The notes below the pieces were generated by a model. It was not told the DNA's origin, did not search any database, and saw nothing but the letters and a program-made list of their open reading frames with translations. A stretch of DNA of 64,000 bases from Trichoplusia ni (lineage: Eukaryota > Arthropoda > Insecta > Lepidoptera > Noctuidae), in NCBI RefSeq assembly GCF_003590095.1, contig NC_039481.1, positions 5,952,001 through 6,016,000 of the forward strand. The letters run 5' to 3'. The position numbers and the translations under genes were made by a program. Below are positions 1 through 14,800 of the stretch, one piece after another (the stretch's first letter is position 1; every line of letters starts with the position of its first letter).

Positions 1-1250
1 TATATCTAATTGTGATAATTAATATGTGTTATGTAATTGTGTGCGCCTATTTTCGGATGCGATTTGTTAGCATGGTTTGCACAGTATCTAACATTTGAGA
101 ATGGTAAATGGTGTGGTGTTTATAAAAAAGTTATGATACAATCAGCAATAAGATCACGTACAAATTTACTTTATTTACTTTACGGGTACTATGCTTAACA
201 CAAATAAAAATCATTATCATTTCATTGATAAGAGATATAAGTGGTAAACACAGGAATAACTTACTTGTTATTTTAGTAGAAATCCAGTCTTCAGTAAGTC
301 GATGTACGCATGATAATAAATCACTTCTTAGTTTTATCTAGCACAGGGAAATATGAATACACTTCACTGAACAAATACCTATGTATCTAAAATAAATTTT
401 CAGTATCCTCATGTAACTAGAGCAATTAGTATCACAGGTGGCGCATCGTTATAACCTCATGTCGTGTTCACAGCCGCATTCTGCGATAACAGACCGTCTT
501 GTTAATAACATAAGTTTTTTGGACAAATTGTCACGCAACGATTTTTTCTCGTAACGATGAAAGGCTTCGCGACGTGTGTCCACTGACTCCGCTGAGGCTC
601 TCAGCATGACTGCGGGCTCCCGCGTCGCCGCCCCTCGACACAGCCGACATACTGCTTCTTAGAAAATATTTTGTACGGACCGGGCCCAAGGCGCGAACGC
701 AGCCCTGCACGCCGAGAGAAGGGCGGGACAACGGAAACTTTTTCACCCAATGGTACCGGACTCGAAATGGTACTCGCCGACCTCGTGCCGTCCTACTCTA
801 AGCCACGCAATGAAGTTACACTCGAGAGAGACAGACGATCCCTGGTGAGCTCATAACGATGGTATAACAAAGAAAATTTCTTTGTGTTTGTGTCGTAATG
901 TGTTCGTTTTATCAGATTTACGTTGAAAGCTCGCTGTTAGCTTTCGAGGGCGCCATATTATAGCTCCTTGTCAGTTGTTTAGCGATTGTCGAAGGTGCGA
1001 GAGGGACGCAAGTCACCGGGAAAATGTTTCGGCTAATGTATTTTCCTGTGGGAAGGAAAACACATGTCGTCGCTTTTAATTTAATACGCGTCACGCTGCG
1101 TCGGCGTGTCGTGCCGACCAAGTGCCTCGTTTTGTTTTTCAAGGATTTTATTTCGGTTATAAATGTTGGTGCTAAATAAAGGGTTACTTGCAACGGCGTG
1201 AGTTGCAATAAATAATTTCATAAGATGAAATTCGTGAACATCAACTATAC
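1..1250. other. Gene-free left edge with a GC-rich block
   Basis: No exon with paired splice sites or a recognisable protein is visible. From about 553 to 740 and 930 to 1130 the base composition turns distinctly GC- and CpG-rich against AT-rich flanks, as at insect promoters or first exons. Short ORFs on both strands here resemble no family and overlap each other. The block could be the promoter or 5' exon of a gene beyond the left edge, but I see no start codon with a downstream donor to prove it. Confidence 0.35.
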
Positions 1251-4200
1251 ATACCTACTATAGCGTAGTTACCAGTATTATGCATATATTTTTTAATTAT
1301 TAGAAATTTAATAGGTTTTGATTGCAAGATATTAAAAAAAAAAAGATTTGATTATTTACTGTCTTAATTTCCATAGGCCTTATTATAAATTAATCACAAC
1401 AAAAAATGTTTATAGTTGAAGGTACCAACTAGAATCTTATAAGTTTTAATACTAGTAAACGTCGGCATTCACATAAAATTAATAAAATAAATACATAAAA
1501 TGTCAAAAAAAAAAAACAAATAAAAAAATCCTATTACACGTGTACTACTTTAGTAACTGGTCTTATTGTGTCATACGACAACCCATCAGCCATTAAAATT
1601 ACAATTGTAAATATGCAGCAGTGTGAGGAGCGCCAAATATAATTAACTTAATTAATTTGACATAGCGAGCGTAATTATTTGAGTAAAAAGTGTGTTACGC
1701 GGCGGGGGCGGGCCCGGCGGCCGCCATTGGCCGGCGCGCAGGCTGCCGCGCACCGCCCCGCACTCCTGCGCACGTTTATTTTTACCAACATTTATTTTCA
1801 TCCGCTGCACGAACGCTCGTGATTAATTTAATATATTTTTATCGAGTAACTTTTCTCACGCAATACATTTTTTGCGATATTTACCTACCTATCGATATCG
1901 ATTCGATACAAAATGTTTTTGTGAACGTACTCGTAATCTGGTCCGGTGGAATTAAATCAACGTTTTGTTGCTTCAGCGACATTCTTCCTATTAGTGTCGT
2001 TAAGGTTGTTATAGGAAAAACACTGGATGACATCCGTTTGGTGACAGCCTGAGGAATGATAATGACTTTTATATCCATCGAGTAATTGGCTTTTATAGAT
2101 CTTTAATTAGCGATTACGATTTACGTTACTGAGGAATGGTTCCTTAAAAAACTTTTATTTTTACTTACTTACATAATATTACATATGTTTGTTGTTAAAT
2201 AATGATTGCATGATTTCAAATTACAGTCATACCACTTGGATAGCGCAGTAGGACTCCGTCTCAGATACAATGCGCGCGACGTGTTGAGGGCCGGTAGATA
2301 TTCCATTAAAATAAATAACGTTATTATTTATTTGGGTGTTTTTCGGCATTGCAAGCTACAAATTACCGCGGACAATGCCTCCGCGGGACACCGGCTTTAT
2401 TAAATGTAGCCCACCAGATGGCGAGAGCGCCCCTACAAACAATGTTTTAAAAATGCTCTAATAATCCCAAAATTAGTAAAATATCGCTGTTTTAATTCAA
2501 TTATTTAGTGGAAATAATTGGTTTCATTAGAACAACTGTTTTCGAATATATTGGATGCATGCCGATCTAATTGTTATCAATTCATACCATGCTTGAAGTC
2601 AGTTCTTCATTATACACTAAATATAATTACAAGTAAGTTACCTTTACAGTATCAGTAACTTGTCTCAAACTTCTAAGATCATTTCTTTACCGTTTAATGC
2701 ACAAAACATCGACGTTGGAAGGATTTTCTTACGCATCAACAGCAACCAAGAAAGGTGTAAAAATATTTTAAGTTAATTTTTACGAGAGCAAAAACACGCT
2801 CTATTTTCAGCTTTACGAAAATAAAGTAGGTATTTAACTTACCTTAATTAATACAACTTTGAAATTGCTTGGATAATTCAAGGAGTTAAGCCCTTAACTC
2901 CGGTTATGTAAGGCTTCTTTCCCGCTTTTCTGATAGTCAAAAGTTAAGGTACCTACCAGAAAATCTAAAGAAATCAGTATTTACTGTAAAAGACCCTTAA
3001 TATAATGCTTTTTTAATTTACAACTTTTTTGATATTTTTAACTATGAGTACCATCAAACTACTAAACTGCGTATTAAAATATGCACAAACCCAAAATTGA
3101 CTTAAAGTAATAATAAAATCATTTTACACTGTTTCAATTACAGGAAAAGGAAGCTATAAATTGCGACATACAATCTAAACACAGGCTAGTCAGTTTCCTA
3201 ATACCTAAAAAAAAAACAAATGACTTTTCAAAATGATACCTTTGACGAATGACTCACGTTGATGTCTAATGTTACTGGCGATCGCTGCTACGAGCGTAGA
3301 GGTCAAACTACACTTAATCATAATTTTATCCTAATATCTGTCAATATATGTATTTTATTCGCTTTGCAGTAATATTAGGAAGTATTAAGTGTTTTTGGTT
3401 TTTATACAGAGGTTCATATTTGACTTGAATAAAATCAAAAGATTTTTGCTACGCGGCAGTTACTACGTCACGACGAGTTATCTAAAAATGCTTAACTAAA
3501 AGTGTAAATAAATCATTCAAAACTCGAAACCCTTAATCTAAGAACTCCAGAAAATTAATGATGAACCCTCACGCCGTCCGATCGTATAAAAGAAAGAGAA
3601 AAAAATCACCTGTTCACCTCTAGCCCCTAACTGTAAGAGTAATTAATTCGATTCCGAGTCAGACGTCATCAGTCGTCGATGACTATTGACATCGCATCAA
3701 TAGGATCGCATGAAAAGCCGCCAGACCGACAGACGAGAGCGATCTGATCGAATTTTTTGCCCCCACCATTCAAATGGAATTAGATTCGGATTCGTAAGGT
3801 TTTTCAATACAACCTGAATGTACCTGATATTTAAATAGGTATGTGTGGGGTAGCTAATTATAATTATGTTTTGATCTACATTTTATTTGGACTAAATTAA
3901 AAATCTTCGAGTCCATGTTTTATGACACTTGCATACTTCAAAAATTTGATAAAAATTGTCATTGGAACAAAACAAGTCTGGATTAAAATTTTAAATCATA
4001 AATGGATTAGAACAAAAATGTACATATATTTTTGCAAAATGATAGAAAAATGTGTGCTTTCTGTGATCATCGTTGTTATTACGATCATATGTAAATACTC
4101 AAGGCATTGTTAAAGAAATCATTAAAGTATGTAATTAAGATGTGACTACACAGTGATAAAGAAGTCCAACGTAACATAGAAAGGCCAGTGAAGCTTAAAT

Positions 4201-6550
4201 TAAAATATTGATACATACAGTACAAAATGCATATACATTTATTGACTCGGGGAATTTTGTAGTTGTCGGAGCGTGACAACGCTTAAACATGGCATATAGC
4301 TGCCTAACTTCTACAACATTATTTTAAGAGGTGGTGGAAGGTTATTTAGAAAAACCTACCGATACTTTATGTGATCACGTCTTTTATAAACAATTTAGTG
4401 TTACGTTAAAAAATGTTTGTTACATTCAGAGAGACCTCAGACAAAATTCACTGAATAAAATCAAATGCAATAAAATATTGAAATTAAATGTCAGCTGTTT
4501 TATGTCAAATGAAAAAAAAACAAATCCAGATCGAAGTACTGAGGATATTACCATAAAACACGCCTCTGTTTTAAAGTCGGTAGAAATTATAAAAAAATGA
4601 TCTATTGTTAAAATATGTTAAAGATTATTTTTCTTTGTACCTACTAATTGCAATTGTCAGCAACAACACTTGGTTGGAAACAAAAAAGAGCATATGTTTT
4701 TATGTAACATTGCAGTAGTTGAGTTTAATTGGACACGCGTCATCGTAAGTGTTGTGGTTTTAGCCTTGTTGATGATTGACTGTGTTCCCATTATTTCCCA
4801 TACCTATCTATTCCTATGTATGCACCTATTATCAAGCAGGTAGTTTTATAATTGTGCATTTTGATGATTATTCTTTTTTCATTTATAAATGTTTCACCTG
4901 TGGGTTCACATCGAGTGAAATATTTCATATACGCACTTATGAGCAAAAGTGCTAGGCACTTGCTGGTGTATGTAGTCTCTTCCCATATTCCTCGATCTCG
5001 TGCTGTCTATTTTTTACTTATCTCCTACCACTTCTTTCTTTTTCTTCAGTTAATTATTTTCCTCTATCAGTCCGTCTTCTGTATACCTAAATAACAAAAG
5101 GAGTCATATCATTGTGTCGCAATACACATTTATTTTTTAATCTCTGTGATACAGAGGTGTCACACATAAAGACATCCAGATTCAGGACAAGCAAGTTTTC
5201 GTCATACAAGTGCTTTTCTTACGCAAGGATCGAAACCGACTTGGCGTGGTCACGCATACGGATAACCATCCTTAAATCAATTTTAATTGATTTGCGTGTA
5301 ATTGCAAATATAATTCACTTTGAGACGTATAAATTTAACACGTTTAGAATATAAAATCCACAAGTTTTATCCCCACATGGTAATATTAAATCGTCATCTA
5401 TTCAATCAGCACTGCATTTATTTCTGCACGTAAAGTTTGCTATCCATCCCCCGCGGCGGTACAGTCATACCGGTAGCCAAACAACCTACATACATGATAA
5501 GCGATAATAATTTAATATGCTGCTTGCTTCAGACCAAATTGAGCAATTTATATACGTCCGGAGAAGCATGATCCGCGCCCACTTACATGTACAAATATAC
5601 GTATAAGATGTAGGTATACGCGGTATACCGAGGGCCAAGTTGCGTGCGCGCACTGTAATGAATTCTTATTATTACTGTAATGGGTAGTGCTCAAGTAATT
5701 AACATTAACTCGTCCTGTTATCGATTTCCTTCCAGTCGACGAACCGTTTATTACATATCACAAGTTTTAATAAATAAAACTGATGCGTGCGCCGCTACTG
5801 GTACTGCTGATGTATTGATCGTAAAACGTAATAAACAAATGCTTGCGTATTTAAATGTAACGAAATATTTTATAACATTTTATTGTATCAAAATAGTGAA
5901 GTGACCATTATCACGTACAATAGAACACCCAAAACATTCGTTTCAAATGATACGATACACATAAATGGATGCTGACTCAGTATCGAGTTTTTACACGATA
6001 TCAGTCATTATGCCCGTCTATTATTTAGATATTTTAATCAAGACGATCGATTGTTACGAGTAGATATAAAGGAAGGTAATTAATAATAAGAGATGGGAAG
6101 AGAGCGGCCGTCGGCGCGGAGTTGCCACATGCCGTAGCAAAAACCCAATGGAAACGGACCGATTAGAAACGGATCCGGAATAATACTATTACGTTTGTTG
6201 TTCAACTCAGCCCTTTTTGCTTTGTTCAACGTTATTTTGATGATTTGCGGGATCAAATCCCGAAAACAGATCCAGACAAAAGGGAATCGTATAAACAAGT
6301 CATCAATTTATAGAAATAAAATTCATCCATTAACCAAATCGTTATTCTTGGTTGTTCTTGTGCGTTCATATTTATTTACATTTTTTATAGCAGCGTTTTT
6401 AATTTCCAGTAAGTAATGAGTGTAAGAATTGTAACTACATTGTTTTATTTTGAATAAGCCTTTTGTATCAAATCGCCAATTTCCGTGATCTAAAATTATT
6501 TTTCTACTAGTGATTTAGAATTTGAGCAACATTAAGTTATCATGTTTAGT
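1251..6550. other. Gene-free AT-rich stretch
   Basis: AT-rich DNA without supportable exons. The one compositional landmark is a GC-rich island at about 1690-1775 that includes a CCATTGG box flanked by GC runs. ORFs at 4331-4600 and 5680-5904 have AT-driven codon use, no recognisable domain and no splice context, so I do not call them genes. Confidence 0.5.
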
Positions 6551-6554
6551 ATTA

Positions 6555-6725
6555 TTACTGCCAAAAACACACTTGCGATACCCTCCAGTCCGATGGATCT
6601 ATGACCTGAAAGAGGTATCTAACTGGGATTACCTGCGTAAGGCGGAGAACCGGGTGTAAAGACACAACTTGAGGAAGGCCCAGCAGTGGTCCTGGATAGG
6701 CCGTATTGAGACCGCCAAACAATAT
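6555..6725 (+). repeat. Decayed LINE 3'-end remnant
   Basis: A degraded copy of a lepidopteran LINE 3' region. It contains the CCCAGCAGTGG core also seen, as tCCAGCAGTGG, at about 18460 and 39745. It lacks the terminal (TGA)n run, so it is old or truncated. Confidence 0.4.
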
Positions 6726-9700
6726 TTATCAATCAGAAGTAGGTGGATTCTAGACTAAAAATCTATTAATCAATCAGAAATAGGCGGTATTTATATCATA
6801 TCATTTTAGTTACCTTGCAAAATGGAACTATTTGACTTCGCTCTAGATAAAATTAAAACAACCATTTTTGCGATGCGATTCCCATCTATGGCAATTACAG
6901 ATAATAAATAAACCAGTTCTTGATATTTGTCCACCTCTTTACTTACATTATAGCCTACTGTATCCGCGGACTACATTAAAGGCATCTAATAGCTTAAACA
7001 TTGTAATTCAACTATCGAACGATCACCACCGCGGCCAATCGCGGCCTCAGCGACCGCCCACAAAAACCGATCAAAGCGGCCGCGCCACCACGAATCAAAC
7101 GCGACAAATTGCTTCACTTTTCAAAATAGACCGATCGGAAAAAAAAGTAAGAGGAGTTTGCCCTCACGAGAAACTCAACCACAACTAATTGGACATTTTA
7201 GAGGTACTGTGAAGTGTGAACTGAACGTTACATACGCTGTGCATGCGTGATGCGGTAGATAGATACACGCATGATCACAACTTATGCTGGAGATTATCTA
7301 TCGAGATAAAAAGTCCTACAAAACATCATTCTGAGAGTGAATTTATAATTAGCATTAAATCTTGTAGTATGAGGACTACATGATTTATTGCTGTTATATT
7401 TATTAACCTGTAAACGAACGAAAATAATTAGGATCGAATGGTTTGCTTTAAAGTAATTTTATTAGATTGACCACATAATCTGAGGGCACGGAAGTGCCCC
7501 AACCAAGCCTACGTTTTACACACAGACATTTTCTAAATCGTTTAGTATAATTTTCAGTACTAAAATCTTAATAACGCTATCAAACATAGTTTATATACTA
7601 TGTACTTATACGAGTATGTAATAAAAATTCTATTAAGTAAAGTTATGTACCATATGATGCAGCAGGTACTGGGCCATTGACGCCTTAATGGGGAGGTTAT
7701 AAAAATACCTGTGAATAAACGAACTGCAGAACACATTAACTTGCATCTGTCAGTAATTAATTAGAACTTTATTACGGGTTACAGCGAGTGAACAGAGACA
7801 ATATTCATATTGTTATTAAATGTATTTATAGTACACAGAAAATTACTCAAACTAATAATACTTAGCCAATTTTGATTATCAGCCTTTCATGGTTCTCAGC
7901 AATTTTATTTAATGTGATTGAAAACTCAACATTCGATTGTAATCCTTACTCTGTCCACGTAGAGTTAAAATTCCTTTAACTTCAGCAGTAATAAACAAGT
8001 CAACAATTTAATACTTTTATAGAAAAATCCGCATAATTGGAAGAAATTGATAGTATTATCGATGTTTGTTGGGTAAACAAGGAGGGTGATCATACACAAA
8101 AGGTAATCAGGGGTTCCTAAGATACTGCAAATGGCGACACCCCTGCCGACGACCTTATCTTGATCTCAGCAATCAGCGCTATTGAGAAAACAGATTTAAA
8201 TAATGACGAATAATCAAAATGATCGTTTTGCTGATAACATTTATGCTGAATGGGAGAGGTGGGATGTTTTGAGACGGTTGCCATGGAAACTAGCTGACGC
8301 AGATGTAACGAAAATTACATTTTTTCGGAAATATGTATTGACAGTTATTGATTCGTACCATGACCATGACTCAATCGTAATAAGAAAGAGGATAAAATTC
8401 ACATACAATTCACACACACAAATAAACTATTTTTAATATGTTGATATTTTTTTAAATGTATCCCATCTAGTGCTGGGGGTTGGACATAATAAATATTAAA
8501 CAGCCGATAACATAAAATGTGTAAGAACATATTTTATTTTTGCACCTTTAATTACAAATTGCACTATTTCTAGACATCTTTAGCCAACCACAATTCAGAA
8601 AACATCCCAATAAATAACCCTCTTGTTATTTTTATTAAGTCCTCCATTAATATCGATATCTTAAATCAACAGCCATCTCGAGAATAACTGGCCAATTGAC
8701 GTTTAATTACAGGTTGTTGGTTTTTATGAAGAAATATGTGTTCTTGATAAGCGTGGACGCGTTAATGGGGTAGCACCACGCCTCCGCACGCCCCTGCACG
8801 CCCAGCCTACATGCTTATTAAATCCTTAAAAGAATCGAGAAGATATCGATTAAAGTTATTCAATTAGTTTATTAGTCGATTAGCTAAGTAAATACTTGTT
8901 AGTCTGAGGCCTTATTTTGGTGTAGGTATCGTATTTTTTTGGCTCTTGAGGTAAGTGTGACTTTATCCTTTGCTGTACTATTTAAAAGTGTCTTTTGTAA
9001 TTTTAATTTTACGACAGTACTGGTATTGACCGAGTATTGAGTAAGGTTTTTAGAATATGACCGTTCGGGGTAGCGATAGAAAGTAGGGTTGTACCTATCT
9101 ACACTCAATCCAAAGACAGTTCAGATTTAAGTTCCTTGACCTTAAGTTTTTCCGTAATTATTATTTGAATTACTTATCATCTCCTCTATGTATAGTCCAT
9201 TATTATACGGTGTAAAATAAAACATTCACATAAGACTTATTATTAAAAAATCTTCTAAAACAATATAGCTTGGCGTCAATTTGATTTAACTTCATTACAA
9301 TTCATGGATTCCTATTTTACTGATTCATAAAAATGTTTATAGCTTCGAATGTCGTTTACAAAGCAGTCTCCACGAATATTTATACTTTAACTGCTTAGCA
9401 GGCGTTTAAGGTTACATGTCAGTAAGTAATTTATGTATTGGTTCAAATACATACACTACTTCTATTAGGCAAAGAAAAAGATTCCGTAGCTGAAATTGTA
9501 AGTTGGAAGGAAAATGTTTAATCTCATTAAAATTAAGAAAAACACACACCTACTTATGTATATGGCAAGGAATAGTATTTAAATGCCTATGCCTAAATTC
9601 AGGTTAAAACAAAATAAAAACAGTTTTTAAACACAAGCTTTAAGATTACCTCTTTGATGTGGAATCAAAGTTTTCGGAAAGACAATTCAAACGAAACTTT

Positions 9701-11180
9701 ACTAGAGTCTGTTCTTTAGCAGAGCTCCTATGGCCACCTCCCAGGTCCAGCGAATGTGCTCTTTGTCGTGTCAGCCGCATTTTCTAGTTCCATTCATACC
9801 GAGTAACCAAACATTCGAGTATTATAAAAAAACTAACAGTATGAGGGATAGACCATTTCTATTTAAAACGTGTGTACATCAAACATTTACAACGACCACA
9901 CTTTAGTAATGTAGTGTATTTTTCCTTACCCCTACCGGAGCCGGGTCATATCGGCCGTACATTAAGAATGTTTTGAAACAAACCCTTGATAATATTTGAT
10001 AATCATCACTCGACGTACATGTCTTGCAACCCTTAAGCGACGCAATATAGCCTTGCTAGTAGAAGAAAGGCACTTATGGGCCCGGCGCGTTTTTCCCGGC
10101 GTTATGGCGACTCCCGCGGGGCGCTGCGGGGTGCTCCGCCCCCACTTAACGCAATTTATTGCGCGACCCTTTAATAAATAAATAAATAACCGAGGAAAAT
10201 TCAATGATATACAACCGCGCGTGCTGCTCTTGTTTTTCTTGAGAAAATCTTGTGAAAAATTACCGCAATTTTTAGATATCATGTTTATTATGTTACGGTT
10301 TAAATGGTGTTGTTATGTGTGTACGTTCACAATGTTTGAAGTAACAATGGGTATTTGTGATCTGATTCTCTGTAGGTATCTTCACGGGGATACTGTTGAC
10401 TGACGTTGTCCGAGTGGCTTTGAAGATTTAAGTGAGGTATTTTAATATCAGATTCAATATTTGGAGTGCACGCATGATCTACTCGTGTTTGTTACATGTT
10501 TAACATCGGCTCTTCTCCTATAAACCATAGCGGGATGTGAAATATCCTATAGCCTTCCTTAATAAATGGGCTAACTCTGAAATATTTTATTTAAACGGAG
10601 CCATAGTTCCAAACAAACTCTTAAGCTTTACAATACTAGTATAGAGTTGAGTGTCTGGTGGAGTGATAAGTTTTACGTGCATGAGGTTTTGTTTTTTTTT
10701 TAAATGTAATATACCCCTATTTATATGTTTGGTCTTGAGCAATCGTAAGCCAATTTGGAGTTTACTGTACGTATTTTTATGAAGAGTAGGTGCATTTTTT
10801 AAATTAGTCTGTTAGTTCTATTGCAAGTTCTAAACATTTTGTATCAAATGTATCATCGGGTGTAAAATTTGTTCAAGGATTGGAATTTTATTATCTTTCC
10901 ACACAATTTGATTAGACTGAAATCAAAATTGTCACCGTGAAGATTTATAGCAGCTAAAAAATGCAATTGATTTGCATCTTTAAACATGCTTCTATTAATT
11001 CAATTTGTATATTCTAAATTCTATTTTTACTATGTAAAATGTATACATTTAATACTATTTAGATTTAATATTACCCACTGCGAAAAAGTTAATTCATCTC
11101 CATTCATTCACAATGTTTAAATTATTATATTATCATAAATATGGTAAATTAGAACATAAAGAGTATCTTGAATGGAACTC
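6726..11180. other. Gene-free stretch with three GC-rich islands
   Basis: No exons can be supported. GC-rich islands stand out at about 7020-7110, 8755-8812 and 10065-10165. Each is roughly 60-100 bp in otherwise AT-rich sequence, without a coding signature. The ORFs running through them (for example 6868-7188) have no family resemblance. A short (AAAT)n run follows the third island at about 10172. Confidence 0.45.
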
Positions 11181-11182
11181 AA

Positions 11183-11330
11183 ATGCACGACGCATAGCCG
11201 AGTGGTATTGACCTCCAAGCGTGTCGTGTCGCGGGTTCGATCTCCGCGTTGCAGACACTTGAGCTAGAGATCTGCAAGCGCTTGCTCTAAGTCTAGATCG
11301 TTGTGCAATTGAATGTTTGTAATATTTAAT
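11183..11330 (+). repeat. tRNA-derived SINE fragment
   Basis: The left part has tRNA-like A-box and B-box sequence (AGCCGAGTGG, then GGGTTCGATCTCCGCG). It is followed by a non-tRNA body related to the copies at 26165 and 34650. The tRNA fold itself is not intact, so this is a SINE relic and not a tRNA gene. Confidence 0.6.
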
Positions 11331-14300
11331 TTCTTACTGCATAACTAGGTTTTCAATACAAAAATAATATGCTACCATTACGTTACGTGTAAATAAATAA
11401 TGAACAAGACGTCTATAGTAGAAATGTTTAAAGGAAATAACTGTACATATAATATAAGAAAGTACTACTGCATTTAATTTGCATCGTCTGGAAATTTCAT
11501 CCAGGATTCTCATTGCAGGCAAGGGGTAAATCAAGTTGACAACATTAAGACTCACGAGTACTAAGATAGTATTTGTTTACCGAATCTCCCTATTATCTGA
11601 GACTCATATTATGGCAAATATTACATTTATTCACACAAAAAAAAAACTGTAGAAAAAAATAAGAATTTGATTAAATTATTTAAATGAACCGCCAATTCCA
11701 ATTACTTTAAATTACTTGATCTATCCGTCAATTACTAGTGAATAGAAATTGAAATTAGCAGATCCTCTATTTATATCGATACTGGTTTGACGAGAGTCAT
11801 TAGTTGACAGCATCGGCTGCATAAGTTAACATAACGGTCGGTTTCCTAGTCGACGGGATGGGACGTCGATATTTTACATAAACAGCGCAGACAATCGAGT
11901 CCCGATATAGATGGAGAATACAAAAAGTACAACTCATTAGTAAGGCCCGACCGGGAGCACAAGAATTAATGAAGGTGAACAATAATTTAGGGTTTAATTA
12001 AAAGTGCAGCCCCCCGCGGCGCCGCCTCCGCACCTCCCGCGCCCCGACACACAATTATTATTTCTACATAATTTGTGAAAGCGGTAATTTAATAAAACTC
12101 CTACAAACCTTGTCTAAAAGATAGGAGCGTAATAAGGAGTTATGAGACCTCTTTGCTCAGTCTGACCTAGATTTATTTTATAATTACAAGAAATAAAACT
12201 GTATTGCAGATGCATTTTGTTTTAGAATTTATGTTTTCGTAGAATTCTATAAAAAATCTAGCTTTTAAAGAGCTTAAGTAAGTTTGTGACACTTCAATGT
12301 TTATTTGTTTGTATGAGGTTCGATACGGGTCCGTGACAATTATAAGTCAATTTCTGCATAATAGACGCACTTGTTTTTATAAACAATCAGTGAATGACCA
12401 CTTTAAAAGACCATATTTCACTTCGTACCTGCTCTTAAAATTTATTGCCCGCATAAACAAGTGTTTGACAATGACCAACAGTACTTGTAGGAACGTCAAC
12501 AATCAGTATCAACGACTTTTCTCACAGGTATCGCGTTGAACAATGCGCATTGAGCGCGACCCCGGCCTAAGAGAAAGGCGATTATTCACCAAATCACTGT
12601 TATTACAGCACCACAATAGCGCTGATGAACAAGGGGGATAAATAATAGCACAGCTCCATCTATTACCAAATCGAGATACGACAAAAATACTTATACGCAA
12701 CTATTTTTACAACTTCAAAAACGATAACATAAAATTGTGAATAGTACTTATTCGAAATTAGTAAGTCTATTCAATTAGAAATCATTTTTATTTTTTATTC
12801 GATCTGTTCTTCAGATTAATATAAAAACAAATTTGTATAATAGGCCCAGCATGTTGTTCGAAGGCTGGACAAATACAAGTTTTTAACGACATCCCATTGA
12901 ATAAGTTACAACGACGCTTCAGATGCCACACCCATTAAAGAACACGTGTCTGCTGCGGTTTTTCCTGCGTGGTGACTGTAATGTTTCCCGGACACTTGTA
13001 CGTATAAAAAGTAGAATGTGATCGCAAATAACAATGCGGCCGTGACACTATGTCGCGCTGAGCGCATAGCGGCGCGCGCGCACCACCCTTGACGCGCAAA
13101 ACAATGGCGCTGCGACGAAACCCGAAACCGAACGGAAGTGCGCGGACCCCCGGGATGCGGCGATTTTCTTGCGCTCGCGCTCTCAAAACTGTTCACCTGA
13201 ATGGCGAAGAGGGCTAATGGGCAATAGCATTTTTGTTATCGGCGACGCATTGAAGTCAACTCCGCGACGTTCATTGTTCAGGCGTATAATTATCCGCGCA
13301 TTCTTTTATTGTTGCGCACAAATCAAAGAATATGTTATATTAATTTTCCCCTGACTTATGACTTGGAGCGTATTGAGCAAACTCAATGGAAGACGGTTAA
13401 ATGTTCTCACGATTTAATGCGTCTTAAGTGCGTTATAACGAAAATGAGCATTACTTTAATTTGCACATACATAAGGTGAGTTTTACATACTCTAAGCGTT
13501 CTTCTACATTATATTACTTTTGAAAAGAGACGATCACACAGTATAAGATCGTATGTTGTCATTCGGCACCGGCACCTTAAAAACAGACCAGCGACATACT
13601 CAACTGATATGTAAGCAATAAATATTCTGAAGACAAAATCTATCTGTCCGATAAAGTTATCTTTGTGCCTTAGGTAAATTTAAATATCCGTATCCTTTAT
13701 AAATCCTTTATTAGAAATTCTAATTCACCTAAGGCAAAATAAACGATTAATAGCTCCACTCAGAAACGCAGCGATTAGTGGCGCTCCACTTGGGTATGCG
13801 CTCCATATGTCGTCACCGAGTACCGAGTACTTAGTGTACAATGTACATAGGTACTCACTCCCCTAAGTCAACGTCACGTGCTGAAGTCAAGAGTCTTGAT
13901 AATGCTTCCAAGTGTGACTATTTCAGGACACTAATCGCTCTTTCGAAGTGTACTTGATTTGGTATTGTTGTTGGCTTAGCACGCGTCGCAAGCGCGAACT
14001 TCTTGGTGTAGGTAATATTATTTCTGTTTAGTAGTTTAAACGTATTTACTGAAAGAAAATAAAAATTAAGAACCATTTACAAAGCGTATAAGAGTCTGGT
14101 AATAAATTACTGTTTTTTTTTTACCAAGAAATTAGACTTTGCAGTTCGTTTCCATTCATCATATTTTACCACGGCATGCGCCGGTAAACACCCAGCAAAC
14201 AACTCACCCTGTCGCAGTAAGAAAAACCTCTTTGGTATAACTTTAAACTCAATTAACATAGGAAATAATCGTCTCTAATACATAATAATCATAACAGACA

Positions 14301-14640
14301 GTGCAACCTCAATTGAAAACATAATTATTACAGAAATTTGCATACGTAGTTACGCAGTCATTTAGCTGTCCCGTACTTGCTTCCCTACAGAGAGAGCGCA
14401 ATCTTAATACTTCGTCTATGCAATAAAATGTTAGCATCCTGTCTAACTAGTTATATATTCATAATGTTACTGCTTCCTGGGATAATCTGCATGAACACGA
14501 TCAGGTTTTGCATTCGAATTAAGAAAGTTAATTTACTTATAATTGTAGGATAACAGGTAAGTAAATTGCGCCAAAATTGAGGTTCTTTATTGACAAAATC
14601 AAGAATAATGGTCTCAAATCGTTGTTTTTTTTAGGATCAG
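11331..14640. other. Gene-free stretch with two GC-rich islands
   Basis: No supportable exon. GC-rich islands lie at about 12005-12050 and 13020-13165. The second is crossed by overlapping minus-strand ORFs in two frames, as expected of GC-rich non-coding DNA. The rest is AT-rich and featureless to my reading. Confidence 0.45.
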
Positions 14641-14800
14641 GACTCAAAGCGGAACCCTTTTGATGAAGCACCGCTATCTGTCTGTCCGGATGTCACCAGG
14701 CTGCATATCAAGAACTGCGATAGAAAGAAAGTTGAAATTTTCACAGAGGTTGTATTTCTGTTGCCGCTATTACATCAAATATGACGAGGTTAAGGCTTTA
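14640..14800 (+). repeat. Dispersed repeat, copy 1
   Basis: It carries the ordered landmarks TCTGTCTGTCCGG, ACCAGGCTG, AGTTGAA-like and TTCTGTTGCCGCTAT. The same order recurs, diverged, at about 23440-23650. I recognise the pattern as an abundant lepidopteran dispersed repeat but cannot assign a class. Confidence 0.5.
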